Source of the DNA: a bacterium
Lineage (GTDB): Bacteria > Chloroflexota > Dehalococcoidia > Tepidiformales > Tepidiformaceae
Direction of reading: 5' to 3'
DNA length: 10,952 bases
Assembly (NCBI GenBank): GCA_945861295.1
Contig: CAMAUF010000038.1
Coordinates: 1 to 10,952, forward strand
Part shown: positions 6,563-10,952 of the stretch, piece by piece
How positions within the stretch are numbered: the first letter of the stretch is position 1
Layout: every line of letters starts with the position of its first letter
Notes under the pieces: generated by a model
Told to the model about the DNA's origin: nothing
The model's database searches: none
What the model saw: only the letters and a program-made list of their open reading frames with translations
Program-made: the position numbers and the translations under genes

Positions 6563-8365
6563 GGGGCCGGCATCCGGGACGGCTTGGCCCTTGTACTGCA
6601 GTTTGAAGAGGGAGGCGTACATGCCGCCCGCCGCCAGCAACTCCGCCTGGCTGCCCGATTCCAGCAGCTCGCCATGCTGAAGCACGAGGATTCGGTCCAC
6701 CGAGCGGATGGTGTTGAGGCGGTGCGCGATCAGGATGGCCGTCCGGCCCATCGTCACGCGCCGAATGCTCGCTTGGAGCAAGGCCTCCGTCTCGGGGTCG
6801 ATGCTGGCAGTGGCTTCGTCCATTACGAGCACAATCTCGGGGTTAAACGCGGCGACACGGGCGAGCGCGAGCAACTGCTTCTGGCCCGTCGAAAGGTTGG
6901 CGCCGCGTTCCGCCAAATGGGAGGAAAAGCCGCCCGGCAGGGCCGAGATGAACTGGTCCGCGCCGACGAGCACGGCCGCTTCCTGCGCGTCGCGGTCGCT
7001 GATCGAAGGGTCGCGCATCGTGATATTTTCGGTGACGGTTCCCGTGAACAGAAACGCGTCCTGAAGGACAACCCCGATGTGACGCCGGAGGTCGCGCTGC
7101 ACGAGCTGCCGGATGTCGACGCCATCGACCCGGATGGCGCCCCGCTGGACGTCGTACAAGCGGCTGAGGAGGCCGATGATCGTCGACTTGCCCGCGCCCG
7201 TGGAGCCCACGATCGCTACGCGCTCCCCCGGCTCGATCACGAACGAGAGGTCCCGCAGGACCCAGTTTCCCTCGTCGTAGGCGAACCAGACATGGTCGAA
7301 CTCGATGCGTCCGCGGACCCTCGGGAGGGGCTGAGCGTCCAGGGCGTCGCGCACTTCCGGCTGCTCGTCTAGGACCTCGAAAATGCGCTCACTCGAAGCC
7401 ATGGCCGACTGAAGCGTCGTGTAGCGGTCGCTGAGGTCGCGAATCGGCCAGTAGAAGCGCTGCATGAACTGCGTGAACGCCACGAGCGTCCCAATCGAGA
7501 GCGCGCCCGAGAGGACGCGGTCGCCGCCGTAGAGCAGGATCGCGGCCGTTGTGACCGCGCTGAAGATGACCACGGTCGGCTCAAAAATCGCGTACCAGCG
7601 CAGCACCGTCAGGTTCGAGCGCAAGAGGCCCTGGTTGCGACGGTCGAACCGCCTGAGGTTCTCCTCCTCGCGGTTGAAGAGCTGGACCACAGCCATCCCG
7701 GTGATGTTCTCGTTGAGGTCAGCGTTGATCCGGCTGAGCCAGGCTCGCTGCTCGCGGTAGCCGTCCCGCTGGGCGAACGCGAACCAGCGCACCGCCCAGA
7801 TCAGCGGCGGCAGGAAGACGAGGAGCACCAGCGCCAGCTTCCAATCGAGGATCAACATCGCCACCGTCACCGCCACGACCGTCAGCAGGTTTGCCAGGAT
7901 CTGGACGACGCCCTGCGAGATCAGCTGCTCCAGCGTCGCGACATCGTTCGTCAGCCGCGTGACGAGCCGCCCGACCGGGTTGCGGTCGAAGAAGGAGACC
8001 GAAAGCGTCTGAAGGTGGCGGAAGAGCACCATCCGCAGGTCGGTCATGACGCGCTGGCCGACATAAGCCATCAGCACCGACTGGACGTAGCGCAGGCCGA
8101 AGCTCACGAGTAGCACGGCCAAGAAGAGGATCGTCAGGCCCGCCAGGCCATCCGTCTTCTCCTTGGCGACTTGCCCGTCGATCGCCTCCTTGAGGATCAG
8201 CGGCCCGGCCACTTCGAGCGCGGCCAGCACAAAGAGAAGCACGGTGCTGCCGGCGACGAGCCACCCGTATGGCCGCAAAAAGCCGAGCAGGCGCCGGATC
8301 ACAACGGTGTCGTACACCTTGCCCGAGACTTGGTGGTCGAGGTCGAGATCGGGGTCGTCGATCAT
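6524..8365 (-). CDS. ABC exporter half-transporter, consensus Walker B subunit (BmrD/TM288-like)
   Basis: The 613-residue protein has an N-terminal six-helix exporter domain (about 25-330) and a nucleotide-binding domain (about 352-590). Motifs are Walker A GSTGAGKST (387-395), Q-loop Q435 in VVLQDAFLF, signature LSTGQ (491-495, not LSGGQ), Walker B IVLVMDE (511-517) with the catalytic E517 kept, D-loop SID (521-523) and switch H548. This set matches the subunit of heterodimeric exporters that supplies the competent Walker site and the altered signature. It starts at ATG 8365 inside the end of the upstream ABC gene (ATGA overlap), with a full Shine-Dalgarno. Such pairs export drugs or lipids from the inner leaflet, but the substrate here is not predictable. 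The polar tail after about residue 593 overlaps the convergent Nudix gene by 39 bp and is probably not part of the conserved fold. Confidence 0.95.
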   Translation of the reverse strand: MIDDPDLDLDHQVSGKVYDTVVIRRLLGFLRPYGWLVAGSTVLLFVLAALEVAGPLILKEAIDGQVAKEKTDGLAGLTILFLAVLLVSFGLRYVQSVLMAYVGQRVMTDLRMVLFRHLQTLSVSFFDRNPVGRLVTRLTNDVATLEQLISQGVVQILANLLTVVAVTVAMLILDWKLALVLLVFLPPLIWAVRWFAFAQRDGYREQRAWLSRINADLNENITGMAVVQLFNREEENLRRFDRRNQGLLRSNLTVLRWYAIFEPTVVIFSAVTTAAILLYGGDRVLSGALSIGTLVAFTQFMQRFYWPIRDLSDRYTTLQSAMASSERIFEVLDEQPEVRDALDAQPLPRVRGRIEFDHVWFAYDEGNWVLRDLSFVIEPGERVAIVGSTGAGKSTIIGLLSRLYDVQRGAIRVDGVDIRQLVQRDLRRHIGVVLQDAFLFTGTVTENITMRDPSISDRDAQEAAVLVGADQFISALPGGFSSHLAERGANLSTGQKQLLALARVAAFNPEIVLVMDEATASIDPETEALLQASIRRVTMGRTAILIAHRLNTIRSVDRILVLQHGELLESGSQAELLAAGGMYASLFKLQYKGQAVPDAGPSERHRLPAREFV

Positions 8366-10152
8366 GGCGTCACCTCCTCGTCCTCGACATCGACGCCGAG
8401 CTGTTCGACCAACAACTGGCGCCGGTAGAAGCGCGCGTAGACCTCGCCAAGGGACAGTAACTCGTCGTGCGAGCCGGACTCCACGATGCGGCCCCGTTCG
8501 AGCACGACGATGCGGTCGGCGGCGGCCACGGTGGAGGTGCGATGGGCGATCAGCAGGGTCGTGCGTCCGGCCATGAAACCCCGCAGGCGGCGCAGGATCT
8601 CCTCCTCCGTCCGCGTATCCACATGCGAAAGGGCGTCGTCGAGCACGAGGATGGGGGGCGCTTTGATGATAGCGCGCGCGATCGCCGTCCGTTGCTTCTG
8701 GCCGCCAGAGAGCGTCACACCGCGTTCGCCGATGATCGTCTCGAGGCCGAAGGTGAGCTGCGGGAAGTCGTTGCTGAGCTGCGAGGTTTCGACGGCGAAC
8801 TGCATCTCAGCCACCGAAGGGGCGGCGCGGCCATACGCGATGTTCTCCCGGAGCGAATCCGAGAACAGAAACGTCTCTTGGGGGACAACCCCGACCGAGG
8901 CCCGGACCAGATCGAGCGGCAATTCACGAAGGTCGTGGCCGTCGAGGTGGATCGAGCCGGCCTCCGGGTCCCAAAGCCGGCCGAGCAGGTTGACAACCGT
9001 GCTCTTGCCCGACCCGGTGACTCCGACCAACGCGACGACCGAGCCCGCTGGCACGTCCAGCGAGAAGTGATCGAGGACAGGCTTGCCGCCATACGAGAAG
9101 CTCACGTCGCGAAAGCTGAGGTCGCCGCGGACAGCCTCGATCGGAGTCACGCCGCCCTCAATCGTCGGCGTGGTGCCTAGGACCTCGACAATGCGGCGAA
9201 GGGAAGCGACCCCAGCCTGGAGCGCCGTCGCCGTCCAGCCGAGCGAGGTCAAAGGGTTCGCGAGCAGCACGAGGTAGGCGTTGAACTGGACGAACTCACC
9301 GAGGGTCATGCGGCCGGCCGCGACATCATGGCCGCCGAACCAAAGCACCAAGAGCGACGACGCGCCCGTGCCGACGATCATCAGCGGCCAAAGCGCCGAC
9401 GTCCAATACGTCCACGCCATGGAGCGGCGCAACATCTCGCCGTTGGCACGCTCGAACGTGCCGACCTCCGTGTCCTCCTGGGCGTACGCCTTGACCGTGC
9501 GGACGCCGGAGACGTTCTCCTGGACGTGCGTCGCAAGCACGCCGAATTGGTCCTGGACGGCCCGGTAGCGGGCTTCGACGACCGTGCTGCAGGCGGCGAT
9601 GGCGACCGCGACAATCGGGAAATAGGCGTAGGCGAAGAGCGCCAGCCGCACGTTTATCGTGAGCAAGAAGATGAAGCCGAAGATCAACATCAGGGTCGTG
9701 CGCAGGAGGTCGATGAGCGTCGGACCGACAACATCGCGGACCATCTGCAAGTCGTTGGTGCAGCGCGCCATCAGGTCGCCCGTCTGTGAACGGAGAAAGA
9801 AGGCTTGGTCGAGCTTCATCAGGTGCGCCGCCAGCGCCAGCCGGATGTCGTACTCGACACGGCGGGAGGTGCCGGAGACGAGCAGGCGCGAGCCGAAGCG
9901 CAAGAAGCCCTCGAAGGCCGCGAGCACCAGGATCACGGCGCCGAAGCTCAGCAGGCGCCCGGTCGAGGGGCCCTCGCCGCCGCTGGCCCCGTCGCGCAGC
10001 TCATCGATGGCGCGCCCGAGGATGAGCGGCGGAAACATGACGAGGAAGGAAGCGCCGAGGATCGCGAGGAAGCCCACGGCGTAGTGCCGCCAATAGGGCT
10101 TCGTAAACAACCAGGCGAGGCGCAAGGGGACCACGATTCGATGCTCCGGCAC
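8362..10152 (-). CDS. ABC exporter half-transporter, degenerate-site subunit (BmrC/TM287-like)
   Basis: The 596-residue protein has an exporter membrane domain (about 12-320) and a nucleotide-binding domain (about 343-585). Motifs are Walker A GVTGSGKST (377-385), Q-loop Q425 in VVPQETFLF, canonical signature LSGGQ (481-485), Walker B ILVLDD (501-506) where D506 replaces the catalytic glutamate, an unusual D-loop SHVD (509-512), and switch H537. Asp at this position is the hallmark of the degenerate-site partner in asymmetric exporters such as BmrCD and TM287/288. It is paired with the 6524-8365 gene, which it overlaps by 4 bp. The GTG start at 10152 has an in-frame stop three codons upstream and no close Shine-Dalgarno. 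GTG 10134, with GGAG 9 nt upstream, would also work and would remove six residues. It follows the MFS gene after 47 bp, probably in one operon. Confidence 0.95.
   Translation of the reverse strand: MPEHRIVVPLRLAWLFTKPYWRHYAVGFLAILGASFLVMFPPLILGRAIDELRDGASGGEGPSTGRLLSFGAVILVLAAFEGFLRFGSRLLVSGTSRRVEYDIRLALAAHLMKLDQAFFLRSQTGDLMARCTNDLQMVRDVVGPTLIDLLRTTLMLIFGFIFLLTINVRLALFAYAYFPIVAVAIAACSTVVEARYRAVQDQFGVLATHVQENVSGVRTVKAYAQEDTEVGTFERANGEMLRRSMAWTYWTSALWPLMIVGTGASSLLVLWFGGHDVAAGRMTLGEFVQFNAYLVLLANPLTSLGWTATALQAGVASLRRIVEVLGTTPTIEGGVTPIEAVRGDLSFRDVSFSYGGKPVLDHFSLDVPAGSVVALVGVTGSGKSTVVNLLGRLWDPEAGSIHLDGHDLRELPLDLVRASVGVVPQETFLFSDSLRENIAYGRAAPSVAEMQFAVETSQLSNDFPQLTFGLETIIGERGVTLSGGQKQRTAIARAIIKAPPILVLDDALSHVDTRTEEEILRRLRGFMAGRTTLLIAHRTSTVAAADRIVVLERGRIVESGSHDELLSLGEVYARFYRRQLLVEQLGVDVEDEEVTP
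8371..8378 (-). promoter_or_regulatory. Full-length Shine-Dalgarno inside the upstream ABC gene
   Basis: On the minus strand AGGAGGTG lies 5 nt before ATG 8365, within the last codons of the upstream ABC gene. It is the best ribosome-binding site in the window and supports strong, coupled translation of the second subunit. Confidence 0.8.
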
Positions 10153-10199
10153 CCGGAGCTAATGGGCGCTTTCCTAGTAACGCGCCAGGGGGCCGCGTG

Positions 10200-10952
10200 T
10201 TAACGCGGCGCGGGCGATGAACGCATGCGCCGGAGGCTCGGCTGTGTCACGAAGACAAGCACTCCGACGACGACCAAGGCGACGCCGCAGGTCGCGAACC
10301 AGGTGCGCGTCGACGTGAGGTCGGCCATCGTCCCGGCGAGCAGTGCGCCAAGCGGCATCCCGCCCGCCATGCAGAGCATGTAGATGCTCATCACACGCCC
10401 CATCAACGCTTGCGGCGTGTTCGATTGGACGAGCGTCATGTTCAGGTTCGTAAAGAAACCCGCGTTCCAGCCGGTGACAAACATGATCGAGATCGAGAGG
10501 CCGTACCACGGCGAGAGGCCGAAGACGGTGTTGAGCAGGCCGCCGCCGATCATCGTGAGGATAAAGTAGCGGCCGCCTGGTTCGAGCCGGGGCAGCGAAG
10601 CCAACAACAGCGAACTCATGAGCATGCCGACGCCCATCGCCCCAAACAGCAAGCTCGCGCCGATCGCGCCCGTGCCGAGCTCATCCTTGGCGATCTTCGG
10701 GATCAGGGTGTTGAACGTGCCCGCCATCACCAAGGCCGTCACCAGCAGCACCACCAGGAGCGTGCGCACCCCTGGATGGTGGGCGACATAGGAAAGGCCT
10801 TCGCCCAACTCGCGAAGGACGTTCCGGTCGGCACGGGCTGCCGGCTTGGGCACGGCCAGCGGCACGAGCGCGGCAAGCCCGACCGTCAACAAGCCGGCCT
10901 GGACCGCGAACGACCCTCCAACGCCGAACCCAGCGATGACTGCGCCGCACAG
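10200..10952 (-). CDS. MFS exporter, MFS_3/EntS-like (partial, N-terminus off the right edge)
   Basis: The minus frame is open from the window edge to TAA at 10200-10202, giving 250 C-terminal residues. They contain roughly seven to eight hydrophobic helices: visible residues 4-34, then about 64-86, 97-120, 129-147, 150-175, 189-210 and 218-236. The segment N178-T-P-Q-A-L-M-G-R-V-M-S (178-189), followed by G197-x-x-P-L-G (197-202), is the conserved loop and helix of the MFS_3 (transmembrane secretion effector) group, which includes the enterobactin exporter EntS and macrolide-type efflux pumps. The gene is complete at its C-terminus, ending in a short basic tail. It lies 47 bp upstream of the ABC pair on the same strand, so an export operon is likely. 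The substrate cannot be told. A TTG at 10892 is only an internal codon, since the frame continues to the edge. Confidence 0.88.
   Translation of the reverse strand: MCGAVIAGFGVGGSFAVQAGLLTVGLAALVPLAVPKPAARADRNVLRELGEGLSYVAHHPGVRTLLVVLLVTALVMAGTFNTLIPKIAKDELGTGAIGASLLFGAMGVGMLMSSLLLASLPRLEPGGRYFILTMIGGGLLNTVFGLSPWYGLSISIMFVTGWNAGFFTNLNMTLVQSNTPQALMGRVMSIYMLCMAGGMPLGALLAGTMADLTSTRTWFATCGVALVVVGVLVFVTQPSLRRMRSSPAPR

Noticed and set aside
6584..7372. Long plus-strand open frame of 262 codons opposite the ABC gene.
   Set aside because: It is antisense to the nucleotide-binding domain, whose Walker and signature motifs prove the minus strand is coding. High GC makes such shadow frames common; the same applies to 8467-9180.

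Overview
The window looks like an ordinary chromosomal stretch from a GC-rich bacterium. Coding is dense, intergenic gaps are short, GTG starts are frequent, and two gene pairs overlap by ATGA. The gene mix is a DUF3352 membrane protein, an Rv2161c-type luciferase-like oxidoreductase, an RNase HII with a Chloroflexota-like 'DAL.LP' segment, an NrtR-like Nudix protein and a BmrCD/TM287-288-like ABC pair. This would fit Chloroflexota (Dehalococcoidia-like), but the lineage is an inference from protein style, not from a marker gene. I see no rRNA, tRNA, CRISPR array, insertion sequence, phage gene or integration site.

Layout. (1) Positions 1-1708, minus strand: a DUF3352-type membrane-anchored protein of at least 569 residues whose C-terminus runs off the left edge. 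(2) Positions 1942-5897, plus strand: a VOC/methylmalonyl-CoA-epimerase-like protein, a PAP2 (AUR1-like) membrane phosphatase/transferase, ribonuclease HII (rnhB) overlapping a YraN/UPF0102 nuclease-fold protein by 4 bp, a single-domain PilZ protein, and a luciferase-like F420-type oxidoreductase. (3) Positions 5939-6562, plus strand: an NrtR-like protein, with a Nudix domain whose box is altered followed by a winged helix. (4) Positions 6524-10952, minus strand: an apparent three-gene export operon. Reading leftward it holds an MFS_3 exporter (N-terminus off the right edge) and two ABC half-transporters joined by an ATGA overlap. The last ABC gene converges on the Nudix gene and overlaps its 3' end by 39 bp.

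Working together. rnhB and yraN form a translationally coupled nucleic-acid housekeeping pair. The two ABC subunits form a classic asymmetric heterodimer: the promoter-proximal subunit has Asp in place of the Walker B catalytic Glu, and the distal subunit has an altered signature (LSTGQ), so both defects fall in the same composite ATP site. The remaining plus-strand genes have no obvious common pathway. No clearly new system was found. The points most worth checking are the Arg-to-Val change in the RNase HII GRG motif, the Nudix-box change in the NrtR-like protein, the convergent overlap at 6524-6562, and two genes without a Shine-Dalgarno sequence that have a -10-like hexamer placed as for leaderless mRNAs.
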